Shown here: positions 32,149-40,416 of the stretch, in pieces | Layout: every line of letters begins with the position of its first letter | Position numbering within the stretch: the first letter of the stretch is position 1 | NCBI RefSeq assembly: GCF_000424305.1 | Contig: NZ_AUJQ01000006.1 | Coordinates: forward strand, 124,001 to 188,000 | DNA from: Pseudobutyrivibrio ruminis AD2017 | GTDB lineage: Bacteria > Bacillota > Clostridia > Lachnospirales > Lachnospiraceae | DNA length: 64,000 nt | Direction of reading: 5' to 3' | Program-made: the position numbers and the translations under genes | Notes under the pieces: generated by a model | Seen by the model: the letters and a program-made list of their open reading frames with translations, nothing else | Databases searched by the model: none | Told to the model about the DNA's origin: nothing

Positions 32149-34530
32149 TTGTTTGATGTTGTAAAAAGAGATGGAAAAATCGCAGAGTTTAATTTAGGAA
32201 AAATCAATGACGCGATAGCTAAGGCTTTTGAAGCTACTGGCAAGGCTTACAATGACGATATTATTGGCTTATTATCGCTCAGAGTCTCAGCAGATTTTCA
32301 GTCAAAAATTAAGGAGGGCAAAATTTCAGTTGAGGACATCCAGGACTCAGTTGAAAATGTCTTAGAGCAAACTGGCTATACAGATGTAGCAAAGGCCTAC
32401 ATTTTATATAGAAAGCAGCGCGAAAAAATGCGTAACATGAAGTCTACAGTTCTTGATTACAAGAACGTTGTAGATAGCTATGTTAAGGTAGAGGACTGGC
32501 GTGTAAAGGAGAACTCTACAGTTACATATTCTGTAGGTGGACTTATCCTTTCAAATTCAGGCGCAATCACAGCTAATTACTGGCTTTCAGAAATCTATGA
32601 TGAGGAAATTGCACAGGCACACCGCAATGCTGATATCCACATCCATGATCTTTCTATGCTTACAGGCTATTGCGCAGGATGGTCACTTAAGCAGCTCATC
32701 CAGGAGGGCTTAGGCGGAATCACAGGTAAGATTACATCTGCTCCAGCAAAGCATTTGTCAGTACTTTGCAATCAGATGGTTAACTTCTTAGGTATCATGC
32801 AGAATGAATGGGCTGGCGCACAGGCTTTCTCATCATTTGATACATACCTTGCACCATTTGTTAAGACAGATAATCTTTCATACGAAGAGGTTAAAAAGTG
32901 CCTTGAGGCGTTTATATATGGTGTTAACACACCTTCACGTTGGGGAACACAGGCTCCATTTTCTAACATTACATTGGATTGGACAGTACCTAACGACTTG
33001 GCCGAGCTTCCAGCTATCGTTGGTGGCAAGGAGCAGGACTTCAAATATAAGGACTGCAAGAAGGAAATGGATATGGTCAACAAGGCATTCCTTGAGATTA
33101 TGATCGAAGGTGATGCTAATGGACGTGGATTCCAGTATCCAATTCCTACATATTCAATCACACGTGATTTTGATTGGTCTGATACAGAAAACAACAGATT
33201 ATTATTTGAAATGACATCTAAATATGGAACACCATATTTTAGCAACTATATTAACTCAGACATGGAGCCAAGCGATGTTCGTTCTATGTGCTGCCGTCTT
33301 CGTCTTGACCTTAGAGAGCTTCGTAAGAAGTCAGGGGGTTTCTTCGGTTCAGGCGAGAGTACCGGTTCAGTTGGTGTAGTTACAATCAATCTTCCTCGTA
33401 TTGCATACCAGGCAAAAGATGAGGCAGATTTCTACGCTAGATTAGACAAGCTTATGGATATCAGTGCACGTTCACTTAAGATTAAGCGTGGCGTTATCAC
33501 AAAGCTTCTTGAGGAAGGATTATATCCTTATACAAAAAGATATTTGGGAACCTTCAATAACCACTTCTCAACAATCGGTCTTATCGGTATGAACGAAGTA
33601 GGCCTTAACGCTAATTGGCTTCGTGCAGATATGACAGATAAGAGGGTTCAGCAGTTTGCAAAGGATGTTCTTAACCATATGCGTGAGCGTCTTTCTGATT
33701 ATCAGGAGATGTACGGTGACCTCTACAACCTTGAGGCTACACCAGCAGAATCTACAACATACCGTTTTGCAAAGCATGATAGAGAGCAGTTCCCAGATAT
33801 CATTACAGCTGGTAAGGAAGGTGATACACCATTCTATACAAACAGCTCACACATGCCAGTAGAATACACAACAGATATCTTTGATGCCCTTGAGGTTCAG
33901 GATGAGCTTCAGACACTTTACACATCAGGTACTGTATTCCATGCATTTATTGGTGAGAAGCTTCCTACATGGGAATCAGCAGCTAACCTTGTTAGAAAGA
34001 TTGCTGAAAACTACAAGCTTCCATATTACACACTTTCTCCTACATACTCAGTATGTAAGGAGCATGGCTACATTGCAGGTGAGCACTTTACATGTCCTCA
34101 CTGTGGCAAGCCAGCAGAGGTTTATAGCCGAATCACTGGTTACTATCGCCCAGTTCAGAACTGGAACGAAGGAAAGACTCAGGAGTTCAAGAACCGTAAG
34201 CTTTATGATATCGCAGGTTCTGTATGTCGTCGTGCAGGAGAAAAGCAGGCAGCTAAGGCCGCTCAGCCAGAAATCAATCTTCAGGTAGTTACAGAGGAGC
34301 CTACAACAGGTGTTAAATATCTCTTCACTACTAAGACATGTCCTAACTGCGCACGTGCAAAGGAAATATTAGAGGATGAAGATTACATCCTTGTAGATGC
34401 AGAGGAGCAGGTTGATTTAACTAAAAAGTATGGCGTTATGCAGGCACCAACACTTGTTGTAGTAAACGGAGATGATATTGAGCGTTATGCTAATGCAAGC
34501 AACATTCAAAGATATGTAGACGAAAACTAA
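32149..34530 (+). CDS. nrdD: Anaerobic (class III) ribonucleoside-triphosphate reductase with a C-terminal glutaredoxin-like domain
   Basis: The protein has 793 residues. The start is TTG at 32149 behind GGTGAG. An N-terminal ATP-cone (VVKRDGKIAEFNLGKI) gives allosteric control. The large barrel contains HIHDLSMLTGYCAGW. Near the C-terminus CPHCG may belong to the zinc site, and the glycyl radical site is in RITGYYRPVQNW. After about residue 715 there is an added redoxin domain with CPNC at 731-734 and the cis-proline segment QAPTLVVV, so the enzyme may carry its own reductant, as expected for redoxin-dependent NrdD enzymes and not formate-dependent ones. The activase gene nrdG is not adjacent and not seen in this window. 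Confidence 0.93.
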   Translation: MFDVVKRDGKIAEFNLGKINDAIAKAFEATGKAYNDDIIGLLSLRVSADFQSKIKEGKISVEDIQDSVENVLEQTGYTDVAKAYILYRKQREKMRNMKSTVLDYKNVVDSYVKVEDWRVKENSTVTYSVGGLILSNSGAITANYWLSEIYDEEIAQAHRNADIHIHDLSMLTGYCAGWSLKQLIQEGLGGITGKITSAPAKHLSVLCNQMVNFLGIMQNEWAGAQAFSSFDTYLAPFVKTDNLSYEEVKKCLEAFIYGVNTPSRWGTQAPFSNITLDWTVPNDLAELPAIVGGKEQDFKYKDCKKEMDMVNKAFLEIMIEGDANGRGFQYPIPTYSITRDFDWSDTENNRLLFEMTSKYGTPYFSNYINSDMEPSDVRSMCCRLRLDLRELRKKSGGFFGSGESTGSVGVVTINLPRIAYQAKDEADFYARLDKLMDISARSLKIKRGVITKLLEEGLYPYTKRYLGTFNNHFSTIGLIGMNEVGLNANWLRADMTDKRVQQFAKDVLNHMRERLSDYQEMYGDLYNLEATPAESTTYRFAKHDREQFPDIITAGKEGDTPFYTNSSHMPVEYTTDIFDALEVQDELQTLYTSGTVFHAFIGEKLPTWESAANLVRKIAENYKLPYYTLSPTYSVCKEHGYIAGEHFTCPHCGKPAEVYSRITGYYRPVQNWNEGKTQEFKNRKLYDIAGSVCRRAGEKQAAKAAQPEINLQVVTEEPTTGVKYLFTTKTCPNCARAKEILEDEDYILVDAEEQVDLTKKYGVMQAPTLVVVNGDDIERYANASNIQRYVDEN

Positions 34531-34543
34531 TTTGATTTTTAAG

Positions 34544-34575
34544 AGTGCTTTGGAATAAATCCAAAGCACTTTTTT
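34544..34575 (+). terminator. Intrinsic terminator
   Basis: AGTGCTTTGGA and TCCAAAGCACT (11 bp) close on five bases and are followed by six T. It ends nrdD. Confidence 0.92.
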
Positions 34576-34592
34576 AATAGAGGAGGCACACA

Positions 34593-36998
34593 ATGCAAAA
34601 ATGGTCTAGATTATTATATCAGCCAGCTCTGCCATTATATGGGGATAGGAGAGTGACAGGCTGTGATGAACATATTAGGATTTCAAGGAAAGCCGCGTCA
34701 GAGGGAATGGTTCTTCTTGAAAATGATGGAACACTTCCACTAGCTAAGGACAAGCCAGTGGCATTGTTTGGAAAAGGCAGCGTAGATTATGTAAAGGGCG
34801 GTGGAGGCTCAGGTGATGTACATTGTAAATACGTACATAGCCTGTATGATGGTCTTATGGCAAAGGGCGTTTCAGTGTACGAGCCACTTATTAGTTTTTA
34901 CAAGAATGATTTAAAACATCAGTATGAAAACGGCCGAGTTCCTGGAATGACTGCAGAGCCAGCAGTTTCAGATGAGCTATTAAATGGGGCTAAGGCATTC
35001 ACAGATACAGCTGTAATAGTTATCAACAGATTCTCAGGTGAAGGCTGGGATAGAAGTGATGTTGAATGTAACAACGAATACAATCCATGGGAGTCAGAAA
35101 CCTCTATGCCAAAGATAGCAGGCGAGATTTTCCCAGATGGAGATTTCTATCTTACAAAGGAAGAAAAGAAGCTTATTGATACTGTAAAAAGCAATTTCAA
35201 AAAGGTAATTGCAGTAGTTAACATTGGCGGTGTTATTGATTTAACATGGCTTAAGGAGGATGGAATAAATGCAGCCCTTTATATGGGACAGGCAGGCATG
35301 GAAGGCGGCGATGCAGCAGCTGATATTCTTCTTGGTGCAGTTAACCCATCAGGAAGATTAGTAGATACATTTGCAGGAAGCTTAGATGATTATCCTTCAA
35401 CTAAGGGCTTTCATGAGTCATTTGATTATGTAAATTACAACGAAGATATTTATGTTGGCTACAGATATTTCCTTACTATTCCAGAGGCTGAGAAGAAAAT
35501 CGTATATCCTTTCGGATACGGTCTTAGCTACACTAGCTTTGAAAGCAGTATAGTTTCAATGTCTTTATGTGATGATACCTTCTATTTCACAGTTAAGGTT
35601 ACAAACACAGGGGCAAAAGAAGGTAAGAATGTGGTACAGCTTTATTACAGTGCACCACAGGGTAAGCTTGGAAAGCCAGCAAGAGAGCTAGGAGCCTTTG
35701 CTAAATCTAAGTGCTTACAGCCAGGTGAAAGCCAGATACTTACACTTTCAGTTAGTAAATATCAGATGTCATCATATGATGATTTAGGAAAAGTGAAGGA
35801 AGCCAGCTACGTATTAGAGGCAGGTGAATATCGCTTCTGCCTTGGAAATGATTCTTTAGATGTTGCTAAGATAGATTTTGTTTGGAACAACGAAAAGGAT
35901 GAAATCATTAAAGAGCTTACACACAAGCTATTACCAGTAGAGCTTAAGGAGCGTATGAGCTCAAATGGTTCTTACGAAGCATTGCCACAGGGTAAGCATA
36001 AGGATATTAACAAAAGCGTTATCACAAAGATGGAGCCTGGTACAGAGGAAGGATTAACACCAGCGGTACGCTCACGTGAAAGCTATTGCCTGATTCATCC
36101 ATTTAAGGAAGGTGCTCACACTTTATCTGAGGTGGCAGAAGGTAAGATTACCTTAGATGAATTTGTGGAGCAGCTATCCTTAGATGATTTAATGCATCTT
36201 GTAGGTGGTCAGCCTAATACAGGTGTTGCCAATACATTTGGTTTTGGTAATCTTCCAGAATACGGCGTGCCTAGCGCTATGACAGCAGATGGTCCTGCTG
36301 GTGTTAGAATTGCACCAGAAACTGGCATACTTACAACAGCCTTCCCATGCGCTACACTTTTAGCCTGCACATGGAACGAACATCTTCTTATGCAGGTAGG
36401 AAAAGCAGGTGGTGAGGAGCTTAAGGAAAACAACCTTGCAGTTTGGCTTACACCAGCTATCAATATTCACCGTAATCCACTTTGCGGCAGAAACTTTGAA
36501 TATTATTCAGAGGACCCAATCGTGGCAGGTAAGCTTGCAGCAGCCCTTGTAAACGGAATTCAGAGTAATCATGTGGGCACCTCAGTAAAGCATTTTGCTT
36601 GCAACAATAAGGAAACTAACAGAAAGCACAGCGACTCAAGAGTATCAGAGCGTGCACTTCGTGAGATATATTTAAAGGCATTTGAAATTGTAGTTAAGGA
36701 AGCAAATCCTTACACAATCATGAGCGCCTACAATGCAATCAATGGTGAGCGTGCATCTGAAAGCTATGATCTTCTTACAGGAATCTTACGCGAAGAATGG
36801 GGCTATGAAGGCATGGTCACATCAGACTGGTGGACACGTGGCGAGCACTACAAGGAATCAAGCGCAGGCAACGACCTTAAGATGGGTAACGGCTACCCTG
36901 AGCGCCTTAAGGCTGCAGATGAAAAGGGTGCACTTGACCATGACCAGTTAAAGCTTAATGCAAAACGAATACTTAATACAATTTTGAAATTCGATTAA
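34593..36998 (+). CDS. Glycoside hydrolase family 3 with reversed domain order (beta-glucosidase type)
   Basis: The protein has 801 residues, cytoplasmic. Domain order is permuted. The alpha/beta sandwich domain usually at the C-terminus comes first (SEGMVLLENDGTLPLA, about 30-300), then a fibronectin-III-like domain (about 320-430), then a linker and the TIM barrel with DGPAGVR, NIHRNPLCGRNFEYYSEDP, VKHFACNN and the nucleophile Asp745 in VTSDWW. The same reversed order is known from Butyrivibrio fibrisolvens and Ruminococcus beta-glucosidases. It most likely hydrolyses cellobiose or other beta-linked oligosaccharides inside the cell. AGAGGAGG precedes the ATG. Confidence 0.9.
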   Translation: MQKWSRLLYQPALPLYGDRRVTGCDEHIRISRKAASEGMVLLENDGTLPLAKDKPVALFGKGSVDYVKGGGGSGDVHCKYVHSLYDGLMAKGVSVYEPLISFYKNDLKHQYENGRVPGMTAEPAVSDELLNGAKAFTDTAVIVINRFSGEGWDRSDVECNNEYNPWESETSMPKIAGEIFPDGDFYLTKEEKKLIDTVKSNFKKVIAVVNIGGVIDLTWLKEDGINAALYMGQAGMEGGDAAADILLGAVNPSGRLVDTFAGSLDDYPSTKGFHESFDYVNYNEDIYVGYRYFLTIPEAEKKIVYPFGYGLSYTSFESSIVSMSLCDDTFYFTVKVTNTGAKEGKNVVQLYYSAPQGKLGKPARELGAFAKSKCLQPGESQILTLSVSKYQMSSYDDLGKVKEASYVLEAGEYRFCLGNDSLDVAKIDFVWNNEKDEIIKELTHKLLPVELKERMSSNGSYEALPQGKHKDINKSVITKMEPGTEEGLTPAVRSRESYCLIHPFKEGAHTLSEVAEGKITLDEFVEQLSLDDLMHLVGGQPNTGVANTFGFGNLPEYGVPSAMTADGPAGVRIAPETGILTTAFPCATLLACTWNEHLLMQVGKAGGEELKENNLAVWLTPAINIHRNPLCGRNFEYYSEDPIVAGKLAAALVNGIQSNHVGTSVKHFACNNKETNRKHSDSRVSERALREIYLKAFEIVVKEANPYTIMSAYNAINGERASESYDLLTGILREEWGYEGMVTSDWWTRGEHYKESSAGNDLKMGNGYPERLKAADEKGALDHDQLKLNAKRILNTILKFD

Positions 36999-37054
36999 AA
37001 TTAATGAGTTTTTTGTGAGTTTGTTAAAAATGTATATTTACTCTTTTGCAAAAA

Positions 37055-37063
37055 TGATATAAT
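37055..37063 (+). promoter_or_regulatory. Extended -10 promoter
   Basis: TGATATAAT, a perfect extended -10 identical to that of mrp, lies 65 bases before the GTG of the next gene. Confidence 0.55.
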
Positions 37064-37127
37064 ATAAGCAAGTATGTCTAAAAGAAGGCTTATTTATAAT
37101 ATTATCAGATAATACAGAGGGGATACC

Positions 37128-37520
37128 GTGGGTAACAGATTTACGATAAATGGTCCTGACAAGGAAACTATTAATGCAGCCAAGGATGCTCAGAGAAAAT
37201 TAAAAGACGCAAACGTTACTATAATGGATATATACACCTTCCAGACTAAGGTTCTGAGTGGTGAGATAAGTGATGATAAGGGAATTGCGGAGCTTATTAT
37301 CAACAATTCAGTTTCTAATTATCACATTCACATTAATAGAAAATGTGTAACCAAATCCGATGGAACACTTATCACTTACGCTGGAATAATGAAGATGTAT
37401 AAGCCAGAGGAGCTTAAGATTAAATACACTAAGCGTCCAAAGAGAATGATGTCTGTTGCTCAGTTAAAACAGCTTCGTAAGGAACGAAACAAGGTTTCTA
37501 TATCAGGCACCAGGTTATAA
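37128..37520 (+). CDS. Small basic protein of unknown function
   Basis: The protein has 130 residues with a GTG start behind GAGGGGA and its own extended -10 promoter, so it is probably real. The first 50 residues are helical and charged (DKETINAAKDAQRKLKDANV), the middle has NYHIHINRKCV, and the C-terminal third is strongly basic (KIKYTKRPKRMMSVAQLKQLRKERNK), which would suit nucleic-acid binding. No signal peptide or membrane helix is seen. I do not recognise a family. It ends four bases from the end of the convergent araC-type gene. Confidence 0.6.
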   Translation: MGNRFTINGPDKETINAAKDAQRKLKDANVTIMDIYTFQTKVLSGEISDDKGIAELIINNSVSNYHIHINRKCVTKSDGTLITYAGIMKMYKPEELKIKYTKRPKRMMSVAQLKQLRKERNKVSISGTRL

Positions 37521-37524
37521 CCTA

Positions 37525-38403
37525 TCAGCTTTTATTTCTTAGTATTTCATCCTTATATTTTTTAGGAGATATACCATATTCTTTAACAAAAGCTCTATAA
37601 AAAACAGAATAGTCAGCGAAGCCATAGGCTTCTGCAACGATAGAAATATCCTGACCGCTAAGTATGGCGTCTCGGCACATGTCGAGGCGCTTTTTTGTTA
37701 TGTATTTGTGCAAAGGAATACCATTGGTTTCAGAAAAAACATGGGAGATATGGTATTTGCTAACGTGAAGCTTTTGCGCAATAAGCTCTAATGAAAGGGG
37801 CTCGTCTATGTGTGTTTCAATGTACTGAATGATGCTTTGGTACAAAGAATCGCTATCGGAATCAACAATGTTTGGATTAAGGTTTTCATATACAAGGCGG
37901 CTAACAGTGATAATAAAATCACTTACAGATAAAAGAATCTTGGCATCTTTGCCAAAACGATTAGAGTGAACTTCATCTATAAGAGTAAAGCCCTTTCCCT
38001 GGATAGTGTTAAATTCGATATCGGTAAATTTGTGAATGAAAAAGTTATCTCCAGTTGTTTTGTTTGGAAGGTAATTATAATCCTCTGAAACGCCGGAGAG
38101 TGTGTTAATGAAATCCTTTGTAACCCAGAATACAAATCTTCGATAAGCTATTTCTCCATCTAACAGCTGAGCGTAGTGAGGCAGAAAAGGAGGTATAACA
38201 ATAAGAGTGCCAGGTGTTGGCACAAATGATTTACCATCGATATGCATAATGATGTGCCCATCTATAAAAAAGTAAAACTCATAGTAATCATGAGTGTGGG
38301 CAGAAACAGTAGGGATTTTTTTGTCACTATAATAGTAAATCTCAAAATCCCTGGAAATCATATATTGTCTTGTACTAAATTCCGATTTTAAATTCTTTTT
38401 CAT
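37525..38403 (-). CDS. AraC-family transcriptional regulator
   Basis: The protein has 292 residues. The N-terminal half is a cupin-like sensor (HTHDYYEFYFFIDGHIIMHIDG, LIVIPPFLPH). The C-terminal 100 residues hold the two helix-turn-helix units (LSLELIAQKLHVSKYHISHVFSETNG; ISIVAEAYGFADYSVFYRAFVKEYGISPKKYK). It is divergent from kdgA, so it very likely controls the glucuronate operon. The shared spacer 38404-38526 contains the palindrome GCAAAAATTGC near 38426, a possible operator. Confidence 0.88.
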   Translation of the reverse strand: MKKNLKSEFSTRQYMISRDFEIYYYSDKKIPTVSAHTHDYYEFYFFIDGHIIMHIDGKSFVPTPGTLIVIPPFLPHYAQLLDGEIAYRRFVFWVTKDFINTLSGVSEDYNYLPNKTTGDNFFIHKFTDIEFNTIQGKGFTLIDEVHSNRFGKDAKILLSVSDFIITVSRLVYENLNPNIVDSDSDSLYQSIIQYIETHIDEPLSLELIAQKLHVSKYHISHVFSETNGIPLHKYITKKRLDMCRDAILSGQDISIVAEAYGFADYSVFYRAFVKEYGISPKKYKDEILRNKS

Positions 38404-38526
38404 GTAAGTAAATTATCATACAATCGCAAAAATTGCAATGTAAGAAGCAAGGGTGACAATGGGAGAAATGGGGGGCCTAATGTATGATGTTATCATCAAA
38501 ATGGTTTTTGCAAGGAGATAGGAAAA

Positions 38527-39168
38527 ATGTACGAAGAGATAAAAGAAAAATTCGAAAAAATTGGTATTATACCAGTTGTTGTTCTTGAGGATGCAAAGGA
38601 TGCAAAGGCTCTTGGTGAGGCTTTGATGAAAGGGGGACTTCCTGCAGCAGAGGTAACATTTAGAACTGATGCAGCAGAGGAATCTATTAGAATTTTGTCA
38701 ACAGAGTTCCCTGATATGTTAGTTGGAGCTGGAACAGTTCTAACATGTGAGCAGGTGGATAGAGCTATGGCTGCTGGCGCAAAATTTATCGTTGCACCAG
38801 GCTTCAATCCTAAGGTTGTAAACTATTGTATTGAAAAAGGATATCCAGTATGCCCAGGTGTTCAGACACCAGGCGAGATGGAGCAGGCTATGGATCTTGG
38901 ACTTGATTTTGTAAAGTTCTTCCCAGCTGAGCCAGCAGGCGGCCTTCCAATGATTAAGGCTGTTGCAGCACCATACACAAAGCTTAATTTCATGCCAACA
39001 GGTGGAATTAATAAGGAAAATGTACGCGATTACCTTAAGTGCAATCGCATCGTAGCCTGCGGCGGCACCTGGATGGTCAAAGGCGACATGATTGCAAGCG
39101 GTGACTTCGAAAAAATCGAGACCCTAACCCACGAGGCCGCCGATATCGTAAAGGAAATTAGAGCATAA
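38527..39168 (+). CDS. kdgA: 2-keto-3-deoxy-6-phosphogluconate aldolase
   Basis: The protein has 213 residues. Class I KDPG aldolase features are EVTFRTDAAEESI with the conserved Arg, GAGTVLTCEQVDRA, the Schiff-base lysine in DFVKFFPAEPAGG, and FMPTGGINKENV. It splits KDPG to pyruvate and glyceraldehyde-3-phosphate, the last step of the pathway encoded by this operon. AAGGAG precedes the ATG. Confidence 0.94.
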   Translation: MYEEIKEKFEKIGIIPVVVLEDAKDAKALGEALMKGGLPAAEVTFRTDAAEESIRILSTEFPDMLVGAGTVLTCEQVDRAMAAGAKFIVAPGFNPKVVNYCIEKGYPVCPGVQTPGEMEQAMDLGLDFVKFFPAEPAGGLPMIKAVAAPYTKLNFMPTGGINKENVRDYLKCNRIVACGGTWMVKGDMIASGDFEKIETLTHEAADIVKEIRA

Positions 39169-39177
39169 TATTATTTA

Positions 39178-39265
39178 GATGAGGCTGTAGTAGACAATGA
39201 TTGTATTACAAAAGGAGCCAATCTCGCGACGTTGTAATACAATCATTGTCTGCGTAACAGCCGGA
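39178..39265 (+). ncRNA. Long conserved-tip hairpin element, copy 2
   Basis: GGCTGT (39183-39188) pairs with ACAGCC (39257-39262). A perfect 20-bp helix (39192-39211 with 39232-39251) carries the tip AAGGAGCCAATCTCGCGACG. Compared with copy 1 (23838), the flanks GATGAGGCTGTAG and CGTAACAGCCGGA are identical, the tip differs by one insertion and one C/T change, and the helix shows about five paired substitutions plus a paired deletion. It sits between kdgA and uxuA, inside the operon, and ends 17 bases before the uxuA ATG. Confidence 0.65.
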
Positions 39266-39282
39266 TTTGGAGGAGTAGATAG

Positions 39283-40350
39283 ATGGAAATGACACTTAGA
39301 TGGTACGGCAAGGATTTCGACACCGTAACACTTGAGCAGATTAGACAGATACCGGGAGTGCACGGTGTAATCACTACACTGTATGACACAAAGCCAGGTG
39401 AGGTATGGAGCCGTGAGCGCATCCATGCCATGAAGGCTGAAGTAGAGGCTGCAGGCCTTAAGGTCGCTGGAATTGAAAGCGTAAATGTTCATGAAGATAT
39501 CAAGCTTGGCAAGCCAAGCCGTGATGAGCTTATTGATAATTATATTGAGACTTTAAAGAATCTTGGCGAGGAAGATATTCATCTTGTTTGCTATAACTTT
39601 ATGCCAGTATTTGACTGGACCAGAACAGAGCTTGCAAGAAAAAGACCTGATGGTTCTACAGTTCTTGCATACACTCAGGAGGCAGTAGATGCACTTGTTC
39701 CTGAGAAGATGTTTGAATCTATTTCTGGTGATACAAATGGTTCTGTAATGCCAGGCTGGGAGCCAGACAGACTTGCTCATGTTAAGGAGCTTTTCGAGGA
39801 ATATAAGGATATTACTGATGAGGATTTATTTGAGAATCTCAAATATTTCTTAGAGAGAATAATGCCTGTTTGTGACCAGTACGACATTAACATGGCTATT
39901 CATCCAGATGATCCAGCATGGCCTGTATTTGGTTTGCCTCGTATCATCATCAACAAGGAAAATATCCATAGAATGATGAAGATGGTAGATAACCCACACA
40001 ACGGTGTTACCTTCTGCTCAGGTTCTTATGGAACAAATCTAGAAAACGATTTGCCAGATATGATTAGAAGCTTAAAGGGACGTATTCATTTTGCACATGT
40101 TAGAAATCTTAAGTTCAATTCACCTACAGATTTCGAGGAGGCTGCTCATCTTTCTTCAGACGGAAGCTTCGATATGTATGAAATCGTAAAGGCACTTTAT
40201 GATATAGGCTTCACAGGCCCAATCCGCCCAGACCACGGAAGAATGATTTGGGGAGAAAAGGCTATGCCAGGATATGGACTCTACGACAGAGCCCTCGGCG
40301 CTGCCTACATCAACGGACTTTGGGAAGCTATAGAAAAGAGCAACAAATAG
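39283..40350 (+). CDS. uxuA: Mannonate dehydratase
   Basis: The protein has 355 residues. It starts MEMTLRWYGKDFDTVTLEQIRQIPGVHGVIT, typical of UxuA. Later come HPDDPAWPVFGLPRII, CSGSYGTNLENDLP, HFAHVRNLKF and the C-terminal IRPDHGRMIWGE, which hold the metal-binding His, Cys and Asp residues. It dehydrates D-mannonate to 2-keto-3-deoxygluconate. GGAGGAG precedes the ATG, immediately after the hairpin element. Confidence 0.95.
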   Translation: MEMTLRWYGKDFDTVTLEQIRQIPGVHGVITTLYDTKPGEVWSRERIHAMKAEVEAAGLKVAGIESVNVHEDIKLGKPSRDELIDNYIETLKNLGEEDIHLVCYNFMPVFDWTRTELARKRPDGSTVLAYTQEAVDALVPEKMFESISGDTNGSVMPGWEPDRLAHVKELFEEYKDITDEDLFENLKYFLERIMPVCDQYDINMAIHPDDPAWPVFGLPRIIINKENIHRMMKMVDNPHNGVTFCSGSYGTNLENDLPDMIRSLKGRIHFAHVRNLKFNSPTDFEEAAHLSSDGSFDMYEIVKALYDIGFTGPIRPDHGRMIWGEKAMPGYGLYDRALGAAYINGLWEAIEKSNK

Positions 40351-40397
40351 GCTTCCCCCACTGGGGGAAGCTGTCAGCGTAGCTGACTGATGAGGGT
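40351..40397 (+). repeat. REP-like double palindrome
   Basis: GCTTCCCC-CACTG-GGGGAAGC is followed directly by GTCAGC-GTA-GCTGAC and then TGATGAGGG. This two-hairpin unit, starting right at the uxuA stop, resembles short palindromic repeats that I recall as common between genes in gut Firmicutes. Only one copy is in this window. It may modestly reduce read-through or stabilise the upstream message. Confidence 0.6.
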
Positions 40398-40416
40398 AAA
40401 AAAGAGGAGATTTATT

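Noticed and set aside
40351-40397. Double palindrome as an intrinsic terminator
   Set aside because: There is no T tract, and it lies inside an operon whose genes continue. It looks like a REP-type repeat.
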